64,000 nucleotides of DNA from Hominenteromicrobium mulieris. GTDB lineage: Bacteria; Bacillota; Clostridia; Oscillospirales; Acutalibacteraceae. The notes under the pieces are model-generated. The model worked only from the letters and a program-made list of their open reading frames with translations. It was not told where the DNA came from and ran no database searches. The DNA is taken from assembly GCF_020687165.1 (NCBI RefSeq), contig NZ_JAJEQC010000007.1; one strand, written 5' to 3'. Below are positions 18,401 through 26,229 of the stretch, piece by piece. Both the position numbers and the translations under genes were made by a program. Each line of letters opens with the position of its first letter. The first letter of the stretch is position 1.

Positions 18401-20403
18401 TGGTCGCGCTGCGGGATTGCGTGAATGAGCTGATTGCCCTGCAAATGGACGAGTACAGCGCAGAAAGCCGGATTCAGGAAGCGCAGACCGAGCTAAACCG
18501 CCTCTATGATGCGTTCTCCGCAAAACATGGCCTAATCAATGACCGTGCGAACCGTCTTGCGTTCTCTGACGATTCCTCTTACTACCTCCTGTGTTCGCTG
18601 GAAGTGCTGGATGACGACGGAAAGCTGGAGCGCAAGGCGGATATGTTCCACAAGCGCACTATCAAGCAGCAGCGCAGCGTAGATTCTGTGGATACCGCCA
18701 GCGAAGCCCTTGCTGTCTGCATCGGAGAAAAAGCCTGTGTCGATCTCGACTTCATGGCCTCCCTCATGGGCGGCAGCGAGAAAATCCCGCAGATCGTTGA
18801 GGATTTGAAGGGTGTCATTTACAAGGAACCCAACAGCGGCCCGTTTGACTTGGAGGACGGCGGCGAGCATTGGGCGAAGGGCTGGCAAACGGCGGACGAA
18901 TATCTCTCTGGCAACGTCCGGCAGAAGCTTCGCACCGCGCAGCGTGTGGCAGCGCGCGACCCATTCTTCGCTGGGAATGTGGACGCCCTGATTGCTGCCC
19001 AGCCGAAAGACCTTGAAGCCAGTGAGATTGAGGTGCGGCTGGGTGCGACATGGTTTGATAAGAAGTACATCGAGCAATTCATGTACGAAACCTTTGAAAC
19101 GCCCCGCTATCTGCGCGGACAGATCGAGATCAGCTATGTCCCGTACACCGCAGAATGGCAGGTTTCCCGCAAGAGCATGGTGCGCTACAACGACGTGGCG
19201 GCATTCACCACCTACGGCACAGACCGCGCCAGCGCCTATCGGCTGCTGGAGGATGCACTGAACCTCCGCGACATTCGCATCTACGATACCATTGAGGATG
19301 CAGACGGACGGGAGCGCCGTGTCCTCAACGCCAAGGAAACCACCCTTGCCGCGCAGAAGCAGCAGCTTATCCGGGATGCGTTCAAGGACTGGATTTGGAA
19401 AGACCCGGAGCGGCGCGAAACGCTGGTACGGCAATACAACGAGGAAATGAACAGCACTCGTCCCCGCGAGTATGACGGCAGCCACATCGTTTTCTCTGGG
19501 ATGAACCCGGAAATCACCCTCCGAGAGCATCAGAAAAACGCCATCGCCCATGTGCTGTACGGCGGGAATACGCTGCTGGCACACGAAGTTGGCGCGGGAA
19601 AAACCTTTGAAATGGTAGCCTCTGCGATGGAATCTAAGAGGTTGGGACTGTGCCAGAAATCCATTTTTGTCGTGCCGAACCATCTGACGGAACAGTGGGC
19701 ATCCGAGTTTCTGCGGCTCTACCCTTCGGCCAACATCCTTGTCACTACCAAGAAGGACTTTGAAACCCACAACCGCAAGAAATTCTGCGCCCGTATCGCC
19801 ACCGGCGACTATGACGCCGTTATCATCGGCCACAGCCAGTTTGAGCGTATCCCCATCAGTCCGGAGCAGCAGGAACGGCTCCTTCACCAGCAGATTGAGG
19901 AAATCACCGATGGTATTCAGGATACCAAGCTCGCAGGCGGCAACAGCTTCACCATCAAGAGTTTGGAGCGCACGAAAAAGGGACTGGAGGCACGGCTGAA
20001 AAAGCTGCAAGCCAGCGACCGCAAGGATGATGTGATTTACTTTGAACAACTTGGCGTAGACCGGATGTTTGTGGACGAGTCGGACAATTATAAAAATCTT
20101 TTCCTCTATACGAAGATGCGCAATGTGGCAGGGCTTTCCACCACCGATGCGCAGAAATCCTCGGATATGTTCTCCAAGTGCCGCTACATGGATGAGCTGA
20201 CCGGCGGGCGCGGCGTGGTATTTGCCACCGGCACCCCGGTTTCCAACTCCATGACGGAGCTTTACACCATCCAGCGCTATTTGCAGCATGACCGGCTGCG
20301 AGAGATGGGTATGGGCCACTTCGATTGCTGGGCAAGCCGCTTTGGTGAAACCACCACCGCGCTGGAGCTTGCCCCGGAGGGCTATACTTTAGTAAGACGA
20401 TAA
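12436..20403 (+). CDS. giant N6-adenine methylase/SNF2-type helicase (LtrC-like), 5' part interrupted by an IME
   Basis: The start ATG at 12,436 has AAAAGGAGG before it. Residues 1-250 form a conserved N-terminal domain. A low-complexity Arg/Pro/Glu linker (about 257-376) overlaps a second gene. MutS-domain-I-like segments lie near 769-850 and, degenerate, near 1293-1375. A methylase NVPF motif (Asn1762-Phe1765), helicase Walker A GAGKT (2386-2390), a DEAD-like DESD (2547-2550) and motif III TGTP (2598-2601) follow. Native codons stop at 20,381; seven codons of IME DNA then lead to TAA. The lost C-terminus is at 27,948-29,697. Intact relatives are thought to modify and unwind transferring DNA. 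Confidence 0.9.
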   Translation: MPSKVQLYAQMADRTAEQITGSYQKWTAFLTTAARLYKYPYNEQLMIFAQRPEATACAEYDLWNKQMRRYVRRGSKGIALVDTSSDQPKLRYVFDVSDTSGGENSRRPYLWEYRQEHREVVSAALEQRFDVSGENGLADQMERVAAQLVDEYWHDNWRDIVGIVDGSFLEDYDEFNIGAAFRNAAVVSTTYALLSRCGMQPGDYFEHEDFLNVFDFNTPQTVAALGTAISQSSELVLRQIEVTIKNYEREKIAERSESHERTDLHPQRGLSDSRPEPDRAAASPAGQVRQDAEGLPEGASSGAVEQPAAVREAVPPSAGDRRGSEQPAGTDDAGADEVGRRDGSAESQRPDEVGRADEHAESAGRGNDPHGTGVQLNMFDAPAGAQMSFFPSEAEQIQSIAEAESVTPSAFSMFISQDDIDHILRAGGNADAARMKIAAEFSKQKPLEDCAAFLKALYYGGNGLITDNGRLSAWYGDDGIHIATGDTSRYLRSAQVIGWADAAERIEELLDGGTFATNLEVTEAPRYERLGIAVDVWNLYHDFSDEAKSLGYLSCLGNIHSTSFPEETERLTDDLLNPEFRERLLAEHRVFLDAYRENRELLRFHFHRPQALLTRMEDLSLPRKEYHSDMAAVPKTGRFITEDEIAASLANGSGFEGGKTRIHEFFQTPHTTKESADFLKKEYGIGGRTHAVSRESGSYEDHGSKGIVLKKNGCADIQMNWNKVASRISELVRLNRYLTPDEQAAYDKEMAQDAMRNAVYNDYNDVKAAHPDEIVLYQVGDFFELYGEDARAVADDLSLELTRRNLEGVGRVTMCGFPAKDLEKYVEKLREKHDVTISRIGDSSHEHTAYTLPSIDHEAEQAINAYEAEFGADGTRVFRDHAAELPPQPTVRELFDGYKLTVGNSLSKDTAFVNACRNSDRQNAYLEGADAIRRIVTASDDLQLVRLYFDMPAFHNRLHQELLEELYPTLAATVAPSPYQITQEDIDNALLDWHNNLKGKQEVALYMQAHGRERSTAAWLATKYGWEDSKTPMYIHVGNAEPVTLTWAQVQRRLAQLIRENKFYDENERLRLFSPDRYSIRLHPGEGGITGIWDEVLERFCGDGEQTLRFAEQNNAIAYLDGIKRDMGIELSPPAFTTPLGYTYHIGDRISSIELDHIAAVGVIARVDEDHVWHTLPNVPGQEPVSIDRNSFERYLDTRYFEVSEPEPQRVIAAQHTEQPTPETPQAVQNLMGQRVEIDGKLYNVDSADETIAHLSVVSSSSESNHDPEHRTEPVSAVLTRIADQGRELAPNISAYQALRAEHPEKLIGVRVGERLLFYDADAERAASALNRRLLQRDIPGMGETAVTGYDFGQWASAAKRLLEHGHSFVFAQPNETDGYDVFNEADAKEYIPIGMELEIDGRKFVIDSVNFSTDEVSLRDVTFQNRQGFPIFRAEHIAFIRSFVEEQEREQPQPVTKPVAFYPAEKTHLPYDIEIQTLHIPEPEHDPPSAEPAEPEPPAMSDEERLILEQEGRAALSEMGEFVPDFDDAISQAEIDEPPAHRPAVSIPVDGEWQGFPSIAAAEQAAYADFKAASHRDAQNFHITDDALGVGGAKAKFRANMAAIHLLQELEFEGLQASPEQQEILSRYVGWGGLADAFDENKPNWSDEFAELYATLSPEEYAAARASTLNAHYTSPTVIKAIYEAVGNMGFQSGNILEPSMGVGNFFGLLPEQMQGSKLYGVELDSITGRIAKQLYPKADITIAGFETTDRKDFYDLAVGNVPFGQYQVDDRAYNKLGFSIHDYFFAKTLDQVRPGGVIAFVTSRYTMDKQSPEVRRYIAQRAELLGAIRLPNNAFRANAGTDVVSDILFLQKRDRPIEIEPDWVHLGQNEDGFAINRYFVDHPEMILGRQASESTQYGKQDFTVVPIEGLALADQLHDAVKNIRGTYQEAELPELGEGEQIDTSIPADPNVKNYSYTVVDGEVYYRENSRMVKPELNATAAERVKGMVALRDCVNELIALQMDEYSAESRIQEAQTELNRLYDAFSAKHGLINDRANRLAFSDDSSYYLLCSLEVLDDDGKLERKADMFHKRTIKQQRSVDSVDTASEALAVCIGEKACVDLDFMASLMGGSEKIPQIVEDLKGVIYKEPNSGPFDLEDGGEHWAKGWQTADEYLSGNVRQKLRTAQRVAARDPFFAGNVDALIAAQPKDLEASEIEVRLGATWFDKKYIEQFMYETFETPRYLRGQIEISYVPYTAEWQVSRKSMVRYNDVAAFTTYGTDRASAYRLLEDALNLRDIRIYDTIEDADGRERRVLNAKETTLAAQKQQLIRDAFKDWIWKDPERRETLVRQYNEEMNSTRPREYDGSHIVFSGMNPEITLREHQKNAIAHVLYGGNTLLAHEVGAGKTFEMVASAMESKRLGLCQKSIFVVPNHLTEQWASEFLRLYPSANILVTTKKDFETHNRKKFCARIATGDYDAVIIGHSQFERIPISPEQQERLLHQQIEEITDGIQDTKLAGGNSFTIKSLERTKKGLEARLKKLQASDRKDDVIYFEQLGVDRMFVDESDNYKNLFLYTKMRNVAGLSTTDAQKSSDMFSKCRYMDELTGGRGVVFATGTPVSNSMTELYTIQRYLQHDRLREMGMGHFDCWASRFGETTTALELAPEGYTLVRR
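13211..13564 (+). CDS. tnpV: TnpV-family protein encoded in another frame inside the methylase/helicase gene
   Basis: 117 residues from an ATG preceded 7 bases upstream by GGAAAGGAGCG. The sequence has the whole TnpV pattern: KYGRMRKDYLKEHR, LxxxLYPHLREID, TEALKASDP, WVGLMNTLKAQAEE. It closely matches the TnpV at 22,621-22,998 and resembles the gene at 63,227-63,598. The host frame in the same bases gives a low-complexity linker. TnpV proteins accompany large serine recombinases and are thought to act in excision. This is either a living overlapping gene or a fossil insertion. Ribosome site and full-length conservation favour expression. Confidence 0.75.
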   Translation: MSELTYTRSGDYLIPDLSLTEQPQAPLGKYGRMRKDYLKEHRPVLWNSLLLSEKLYPHLREIDEAANNRLEQMMPELMKSAGVTEALKASDPMKWVGLMNTLKAQAEETILTELVFS

Positions 20404-20575
20404 ATAATGCGTTCCTAAATTGAAAATAGGATATCAAAATCGGTTTTGGAACTTCAAGAATTTTTTTGATTTTCTTGAAAAACAGTTCCGCTTTGTACCC
20501 CTATTTTCTCCTATTAGTAGAGGGAGTAATACTTTTAATACTAAACAGATTACATAAGGAAAGGAGGTTAAGAGA
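20404..20575 (+). promoter_or_regulatory. left end of IME and recombinase leader region
   Basis: AT-rich 172 bases without a gene. An inverted repeat TTCAAGAA / TTCTTGAA with an 11-base spacer lies at 20,453-20,479. The AAGGAAAGGAGG ribosome site precedes the recombinase ATG. It must hold the left recombinase-binding site, but I cannot delimit it. No clear -35/-10 pair was recognised. Confidence 0.45.
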
Positions 20576-22696
20576 ATGTCAAGGACTTCAAAGATTACAG
20601 CACTTTATGAGCGTTTATCAAGAGATGATGACCTTAATGGTGAGTCAAATTCAATAACCAACCAAAAACAATACTTGGAAGATTACGCCCGAAGAAATGG
20701 CTTTACGAATATCCGCCATTTTACTGACGATGGTTTTTCGGGTGTGAATTTCAATCGTCCGAGTTTTCAGGAGTTGATTAAGGAAGTAGAAGCAGGAAAT
20801 GTCGCAACGATTATTGTTAAGGATATGAGCCGATTAGGACGAAACTATCTGCAAGTCGGCTTTTATACGGAAGTTCTGTTCCCACAGAAAGATGTCCGTT
20901 TTCTTGCAATAAACAACAGCATTGACAGTAATAATGCTTCTGATAATGACTTTGCCCCATTTTTGAATATAATGAACGAATGGTACGCCAAAGACACAAG
21001 CAATAAAATCAAGGCTGTGTTTGACGCCCGTATGAAAGACGGGAAGCGTTGCAGTGGTTCAATCCCTTATGGATATAACCGATTAGCAACCGACAAACAA
21101 ACGCTTGTCGTTGACCCTGTGGCTTCTGAGGTAGTAAAGCGTATCTTTCTGCTTGCCAACGAGGGAAAAAGTCCGAGAGCAATCGCTGAATTGCTTACCG
21201 AAGAAAAGGTTTTAATTCCGGCGGCACACGCAAGGGAATATCACCCCGAACAGTATAATGGAATAAAGTTTACAGACCCGTATCTTTGGGGAATGTCAAC
21301 CATAAGAGGGATTTTAAGCAGACAGGAATATCTCGGTCATACCGTTTTGCGTAAATCGGTCAGTACGAATTTCAAACTGCACAAAAGGAAGAATACCGAT
21401 GAAGATGAACAGTATGTATTTTATAATACGCACGAGCCTATCATCACGCAGGAACTTTGGGACAGCGTTCAGAAGCGAAAGAAACGAGCAAACAGAACAG
21501 CCACAAAAGGTACGCATAGCAACCGTTTAAGCGGTTATCTGTACTGTGCAGATTGTGGAAGAAGAATGACCCTGCAAACGCATTACAGTAAAAAAGACCG
21601 TTCGGTGCAGTATTCTTACCGTTGCGGTGGGTATGCAAGCAAAATAAACTCCTGCTCTGCCCATTCAATTAGTGCTGATAATGTTGAAACCTTGATATTA
21701 TCGGCTGTAAAACGATTATCAAGATTTGTTCTGAATGACGAAGAAGCCTTTGCAAAAGAACTTCAAGCCTTATGGAATGAAAAGCAGACAGAAAAGCCAA
21801 AGCAGAATAAATCGGAATTGCTCCGTTTTCAGAAGCGATACGATGAGCTTTCCAAACTCATTCGTGGTTTGTATGAAAATCTTGTTTCGGGTTTACTGCC
21901 CGAAAGACAGTATAAGCAACTGATGAAGCAGTACGATGACGAACAGGCTGAGCTGGAAACGAAGATTGAGGAAATGGAAAAGGAACTTACCGAAGAAAAA
22001 GTAAATGCTGTTGATATTAAGCATTTCATTTCTTTAATTCGCAAGTGCAAAGAGCCGACAGAAATTTCCGATTTGATGTTTGCTGAACTCATTGACAAGA
22101 TTGTGGTTTATGAAGCAGAGGGTGTGGGAAAAGCAAGGACACAAAAGGTTGATATTTACTTCAACTATGTCGGGCAGGTCGATATTGCCTATACAGAAGA
22201 AGAACTTGCTGAAATAAAGGCACAGGAAGAACAGATTGAGATGGAACGCTTGGCAAAACAGCGTGAGCGTGAAAAAGCCTACCGAGAGAAGCGAAAGGCG
22301 AAAAAACTCGCTGAAAACGGTGGAGAAATCGTCAAGACAAAGATATGTCCTCACTGTCAAAAAGAGTTTGTGCCTACAAGTAACCGACAGATATTCTGTT
22401 CAAAAGATTGTTGCTATCAGGCAAGGCAGGACAAGACAAAAGCCGACAGAGAAGCTGAAAAAGGAAATCATTATTATCGTCAGCGTGTCTGTGCTGTGTG
22501 TGGCAGTACCTACTGGCCTACACACAGTCAGCAGAAATTCTGTTCCGAAGAATGTCAAAAGATAAACCATAACGAGAAGTCTTTGGAATTTTATCACAAG
22601 AAGCAGAAGGAGAAATCAGAATGCAAAGATTTATTACAGACGAAAGAACTGGTATCCAGTACGAACTCATCGGAGATTATTACTATCCCTGCTTGA
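20576..22696 (+). CDS. tnpX: large serine recombinase, TnpX/TndX type
   Basis: 706 residues. The resolvase-type catalytic domain has Ser15 in the YERLS motif and the SRLGRNY motif near residues 83-90. A recombinase domain and a zinc-ribbon (CADCGRRM) follow, then a coiled coil (about 390-480) and two C-terminal Cys clusters (CPHC...CSKDCC and CAVCG...CSEEC). It catalyses excision and integration of the element at GA-containing sites. The start is fixed by AAGGAGG. The last 76 bases overlap tnpV in another frame, so both are translated together. Confidence 0.95.
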   Translation: MSRTSKITALYERLSRDDDLNGESNSITNQKQYLEDYARRNGFTNIRHFTDDGFSGVNFNRPSFQELIKEVEAGNVATIIVKDMSRLGRNYLQVGFYTEVLFPQKDVRFLAINNSIDSNNASDNDFAPFLNIMNEWYAKDTSNKIKAVFDARMKDGKRCSGSIPYGYNRLATDKQTLVVDPVASEVVKRIFLLANEGKSPRAIAELLTEEKVLIPAAHAREYHPEQYNGIKFTDPYLWGMSTIRGILSRQEYLGHTVLRKSVSTNFKLHKRKNTDEDEQYVFYNTHEPIITQELWDSVQKRKKRANRTATKGTHSNRLSGYLYCADCGRRMTLQTHYSKKDRSVQYSYRCGGYASKINSCSAHSISADNVETLILSAVKRLSRFVLNDEEAFAKELQALWNEKQTEKPKQNKSELLRFQKRYDELSKLIRGLYENLVSGLLPERQYKQLMKQYDDEQAELETKIEEMEKELTEEKVNAVDIKHFISLIRKCKEPTEISDLMFAELIDKIVVYEAEGVGKARTQKVDIYFNYVGQVDIAYTEEELAEIKAQEEQIEMERLAKQREREKAYREKRKAKKLAENGGEIVKTKICPHCQKEFVPTSNRQIFCSKDCCYQARQDKTKADREAEKGNHYYRQRVCAVCGSTYWPTHSQQKFCSEECQKINHNEKSLEFYHKKQKEKSECKDLLQTKELVSSTNSSEIITIPA

Positions 22697-22998
22697 CGAT
22701 AGAAAACGAAGAACCGCCTACGCTCACAAAATACGGAAGAATGAGGGAAAGATATTTGAGGGAGCATAGGAAAGTCTTATATTGCAATCTGCTTACAAGC
22801 GGAAAGTTATATGAACACCTTGCTGAAATTGATACTTCGGCGTGTAATATGGCGGAGTATCTGATAAAGGAAATGGCAAGAAAACAAGGTGTGACGGAAC
22901 AACTGAAAGCGGAGGATATGATGAGATGGGTCGGATTGATGAATAATATCCGAGCCTGTGCAGATGAGATTGTATTGAACGATATTGTGTATTCCTAA
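22621..22998 (+). CDS. tnpV: TnpV-family protein
   Basis: 125 residues with the signature KYGRMRERYLREHR, then a conserved LLTSGKLYEHLAEID block and WVGLMNNIRACADE. It starts inside the recombinase gene with AGGAGAAATCAG upstream. TnpV is conserved in Tn4451-type elements and resembles a recombination accessory or excisionase factor; its biochemical role is not settled. Two relatives are in this window, at 13,211 and 63,227. Confidence 0.88.
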   Translation: MQRFITDERTGIQYELIGDYYYPCLTIENEEPPTLTKYGRMRERYLREHRKVLYCNLLTSGKLYEHLAEIDTSACNMAEYLIKEMARKQGVTEQLKAEDMMRWVGLMNNIRACADEIVLNDIVYS

Positions 22999-23009
22999 TA
23001 GCATACCAG

Positions 23010-23055
23010 CCGAAAAGGAACTGCTGTCTTTACTGATGGCAGTTTTCTTTTTCGG
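23010..23055 (+). terminator. terminator after tnpX-tnpV
   Basis: Arms CCGAAAAGGAACTGC and GCAGTTTTCTTTTTCGG form a long imperfect stem with a T-rich descending arm, starting 11 bases after the tnpV stop. Confidence 0.65.
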
Positions 23056-23062
23056 GAAGTAT

Positions 23063-23095
23063 TCAAGAAGTCATTAAGTCGTGAGTGTAATGGAA
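23063..23095 (+). repeat. 33-bp inverted repeat, left copy
   Basis: This copy begins TCAAGAAGTC and ends GTAATGGAA. The reverse complement occurs at 27,622-27,654 with 32 of 33 bases identical. The two copies face each other and bracket the sigma, anti-sigma, small Cys, RepA and Mob genes, leaving tnpX, tnpV and tnpW outside. Confidence 0.9.
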
Positions 23096-23274
23096 GTGGT
23101 TAAATTGAAAGTTCATAAAGATGGTATGATGTGTTAAAATGAGAGTGATGAATTGTAATTTTCCGCATTGAATATTAAGAGACTTGTAGGTGTAAGCCTT
23201 TTGCTGTTTTATTATATTCTTTCAAAAAATGAAAGCTAATCTTTGAATAAATATTTTTTGAATTTAAGTGACGC

Positions 23275-23303
23275 TTGACACATTTTTCCCGTTTATTAGG
23301 GTG
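23275..23303 (+). promoter_or_regulatory. candidate promoter of the sigma/anti-sigma operon
   Basis: A perfect TTGACA at 23,275-23,280 is followed after 17 bases by AGGGTG, a poor housekeeping -10. The mismatch would fit recognition by an alternative sigma factor such as the product of the gene it precedes. That is inference. Confidence 0.4.
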
Positions 23304-23338
23304 AAAGGCCTTAATACAAGGGAAAGGAGGAGAAGCCT

Positions 23339-23899
23339 ATGGATGATAAGCAGATATTAGATTTATATTGGGAGCGCTCCGAAGCTGCTATATCCGAAAC
23401 TTCAAAAAAATACGGAAAGTATTGCAGATACATAGCCTTTAATATTCTTCACAATGACGAAGATAGCGAGGAATGTGTAAATGATACTTATTTAAGAGCT
23501 TGGAACAGCATACCGCCTAACCGTCCATCTGTCCTAAAAACTTTTTTAGGGAAGATTACTCGCAACCTATCTTTGGACAGGTACGAACTGCTTAATGCAA
23601 AGAAACGTAATGGTGGGCAAATGCCATTGGTTTTTGATGAAATACAAGAGTGCATACCATCGTTGGATAGTACAGAAAACATTGTTGAAGAAATCGCTCT
23701 AACGGATATTCTCAACCGCTTTCTTTCTTCCCTGTCATTAGAACAGCGAAAAATCTTTATGAGAAGATATTGGTATTTATCGCCCATTAAAGAAATTGCA
23801 ACGGAATATGGTATGAGCGAGAGCAAAATCAAGATGTCATTATTTCGTTCAAGGAACGAACTCAAAAAATTGTTAGAGAAAGAAGGTATCTCTGTATGA
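23339..23899 (+). CDS. ECF-type RNA polymerase sigma factor
   Basis: 186 residues. Sigma region 2 is at about 20-85 (DEDSEECVNDTYLRAWNSIPP) and region 4 at about 125-180, with a helix-turn-helix (IKEIATEYGMSESKIKMSL). The RBS is GGAAAGGAGG. It redirects RNA polymerase to a small promoter set, possibly its own and other element genes. It overlaps the following membrane protein as ATGA, the usual sigma/anti-sigma arrangement. This pair is not part of classical Tn4451. Confidence 0.9.
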   Translation: MDDKQILDLYWERSEAAISETSKKYGKYCRYIAFNILHNDEDSEECVNDTYLRAWNSIPPNRPSVLKTFLGKITRNLSLDRYELLNAKKRNGGQMPLVFDEIQECIPSLDSTENIVEEIALTDILNRFLSSLSLEQRKIFMRRYWYLSPIKEIATEYGMSESKIKMSLFRSRNELKKLLEKEGISV

Positions 23900-24588
23900 A
23901 AGAAAAGAAACTTTTAAGGGCATTGGGAAATGTCGATAATCAGTATATTAAGGAGGCTGAACCTATGAAAAAAACAAGTAAAATAACTAATCGGCAAAAA
24001 TGGGTGTCTGTTGCAGCTTGCTTCGTACTCGTTGCTGTGATTGGAGTGGGAGTTTTTCAAAGCAATCTGTTTGGTACAAAAAACGATATTGCCACGCTGA
24101 ATGATGGAGAAACAATTACTTTTGTTAAAAATGACTTATCACAATCTTCAATTAACTTAAATGTAACAACAAGACCTTTGAGCGATGCTGAAATTGAAAT
24201 GCTTTTTGCAGACTTGCCTGTTACCGCAGATGCTTATTTTGATGCTGACAATCATAATATTCTGGGTTTTGAGGGAAAAATTGATGATACAAGAATGGTA
24301 GTTTCTAAACAGGGTGTAAATCTATTAGATACTATCATTGATGGAAATACAATCACTTCAAGTGTAGACGGCGTTGATATCAACGCAGGATATTTCGTAA
24401 CAAAGTCAAATAGTCAAGGTGTCAAAACCGTAATATATTATGCAACCTTTGATATGGGAGAGAACACTATTTATGTAGAGTATTCTGGCGTTGAAAATGA
24501 AAGTGAAACTGTAAAAAACAACTTGGCAGACACAATTTTGAAGTTGATTGAGAACGGTGCATTTGATTTGAGCCAAATCCAAGAATAA
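23896..24588 (+). CDS. membrane anti-sigma-like protein
   Basis: 230 residues. A short cytoplasmic N-terminus (1-35) precedes one transmembrane helix (about 36-54) and a 175-residue extracellular domain without a named motif that I recognise. Overlap with the sigma gene and the one-helix topology indicate a regulator that holds the sigma factor at the membrane until an outside signal arrives. No zinc-binding HxxxCxxC anti-sigma motif is visible, so the class is uncertain. Confidence 0.7.
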   Translation: MKEKKLLRALGNVDNQYIKEAEPMKKTSKITNRQKWVSVAACFVLVAVIGVGVFQSNLFGTKNDIATLNDGETITFVKNDLSQSSINLNVTTRPLSDAEIEMLFADLPVTADAYFDADNHNILGFEGKIDDTRMVVSKQGVNLLDTIIDGNTITSSVDGVDINAGYFVTKSNSQGVKTVIYYATFDMGENTIYVEYSGVENESETVKNNLADTILKLIENGAFDLSQIQE

Positions 24589-24976
24589 TCTGCAAATTTC
24601 ATATACTAAGAACTTGATGTAACACCCTATACCCTTAAAAAATAGGGAAAGTAATATAAAGCCCCAAAAAACAAGTCTAAAAAGCTCTATTAGAACGGTA
24701 TCTTCGCTTTTTGCCTGTTCTTATGATTATAATTTTAGTGGTCACGTTTTTTGCTACTTGAATGACAGAAAACATCGTAGAAATACGGTGTTTTTTGTTG
24801 CCCCAAACCCTACAATTTCATACATAACCACAGGTTAGTACAAATACCTTGCGTGATTTTTTTGAAAGGCTTAGAAAGGCAATTTTGCCCGATTTTCGCC
24901 CCGAAAAATGACAGAAACAAGGCTCTGAGTATCTTTCCTGTGGTTTTTTTATTTTCAGACGGAAAGGAGGATTGAT
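24589..24976 (+). other. AT-rich gene-free stretch in the IME
   Basis: 388 bases with no supported gene. It has short A/T tracts and several small hairpins, for example the AACGGTATCTTCG area near 24,700 and TTTCCTGTGG near 24,940. It precedes the small Cys protein and the RepA-like gene, so it may contain a replication origin or a long leader. I see no repeated iterons. Confidence 0.35.
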
Positions 24977-25168
24977 ATGCCGAGAATGAGTAAGAAACGG
25001 AAACAAGATTGGGCATTGTTTCTGAACGAAAGAAATCGCATTACCTACAACGAACTTTGCAGAAAATGCAGTAATGACTGCAAGCAGAGTTTCCGTTGTA
25101 TCGTGGTGCTTTGCCCTAAGTATTTATCGAAAAGGAGAACGAAGAAAAATGAAGCAAATGGAAAATGA
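24977..25168 (+). CDS. small Cys-rich protein of the IME
   Basis: 63 residues, basic, with CRKCSNDC and two later Cys residues. AAAGGAGG lies 7 bases before the ATG. Its 3' end overlaps the RepA-like gene by 20 bases. The strong ribosome site and overlap support it as a gene. The four-Cys layout suggests a zinc-binding DNA or RNA partner for the ATPase next door. No named family is recognised. Confidence 0.65.
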   Translation: MPRMSKKRKQDWALFLNERNRITYNELCRKCSNDCKQSFRCIVVLCPKYLSKRRTKKNEANGK

Positions 25169-26171
25169 AATGAATGTAAATGTCCCTCTCGAAGTTATTA
25201 AGGCAAGTGAGATTGAGCCGAAGGAAGTGAAATGGCTGTGGTATCCGTATATTCCGTACGGCAAGGTTACGCTGTTGCAGGGCGATCCGGGCGATGGAAA
25301 AAGCAAGTTAATGCTGTCAATCGCCGCACTGCTCTCTAAGGGCGAACCTCTGCCTTTTACTGAAACGGAAGAAAATGAGCCTATGACTATCATCTATCAG
25401 ACAACGGAAGATGATGCAGACGATACGGTAGTACCCCGATTTAACTCTGCCGGTGGGAACGGAGAAAACCTTATCTTCATCAAGGAAGATGAAAAGTCTT
25501 TATCCTTTGGAGATAACCGTATTGCTGAAGCAATCGAAAAGTATCACGCAAAACTTTTAATTCTTGACCCGATGAGTTCCTATATCGGAGAGAACTGTTC
25601 AATGAACAATGCCAACGAAACAAGGGCAGAGTTTAATCACTTGATTGCAGTTGCAAAAAATACTGGCTGTGCCATCGTGATTATCGCCCATATGAACAAG
25701 ATGAGAGATATAAATCCTCTTTATCGCACCAACGGTTCGATTGATATTGCGGGTGCTGCAAGAAGTATTCTTGCAATCACACGCACACCGAACAAAGAAG
25801 CACCAGCGGAACGATATATGGTGCAAGTGAAATCTAACCTTGCCCCGACAGGCTCGGCAATTCTTTTTGAGGTGGCAGAAAAGGGAGTGGACTTTATCTC
25901 TGAAATGGAAATGACAGCAGAAGAAGCGTTCCAATCCCTCGCACCCAAAATGGGCAGACCGAACGAAAAGGAAATCAAGGTGAAAGAATTTCTTTTGGAA
26001 ATGCTGAAAGACGGAGAAATGCTTTCTTCGGATTGCGAAGAAAGACTTGAAGCCGCTGGGTTCAAAAAATCGACCATCAAAAAGGCAAAGAAGAAAGCAG
26101 GAGTTATCTCCCGAAAACAAGGCTTTCTGTGGTACTGGTCTTTGCCGATGGGCGATATACCGAGAGAATAA
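25149..26171 (+). CDS. RepA-like RecA-fold AAA ATPase
   Basis: 340 residues. Walker A GDPGDGKS is at 45-52, and a Walker B LLILDPMSSY near 137-146 is followed by IVIIAHMNK (sensor). The C-terminal 80 residues form a winged-helix-like DNA-binding domain. The fold is that of RSF1010-type RepA hexameric helicases and their mobile-element relatives. It probably unwinds or replicates the excised circle, or assists mobilization. The start ATG at 25,149 follows AAAAGGAG; a downstream ATG at 25,158 is possible. A second RepA-like gene is at 53,150. Confidence 0.85.
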   Translation: MKQMENEMNVNVPLEVIKASEIEPKEVKWLWYPYIPYGKVTLLQGDPGDGKSKLMLSIAALLSKGEPLPFTETEENEPMTIIYQTTEDDADDTVVPRFNSAGGNGENLIFIKEDEKSLSFGDNRIAEAIEKYHAKLLILDPMSSYIGENCSMNNANETRAEFNHLIAVAKNTGCAIVIIAHMNKMRDINPLYRTNGSIDIAGAARSILAITRTPNKEAPAERYMVQVKSNLAPTGSAILFEVAEKGVDFISEMEMTAEEAFQSLAPKMGRPNEKEIKVKEFLLEMLKDGEMLSSDCEERLEAAGFKKSTIKKAKKKAGVISRKQGFLWYWSLPMGDIPRE

Positions 26172-26176
26172 AAACG

Positions 26177-26206
26177 GACTGTCTGCTGATGGGACAGTCT
26201 GATTTT
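26177..26206 (+). terminator. terminator after the RepA-like gene
   Basis: GACTGTC (26,177-26,183) pairs with GACAGTC (26,193-26,199), followed by TGATTTTA. It lies 5 bases after the stop codon. Confidence 0.6.
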
Positions 26207-26229
26207 ATGATTGAGGTATCAAAGGAGGT

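Noticed and set aside
18532..20319. 595-codon open frame on the minus strand
   Set aside because: It is antisense to the methylase/helicase gene, has no ribosome site or known domain, and mirrors the GC-rich third-position pattern of the true gene.
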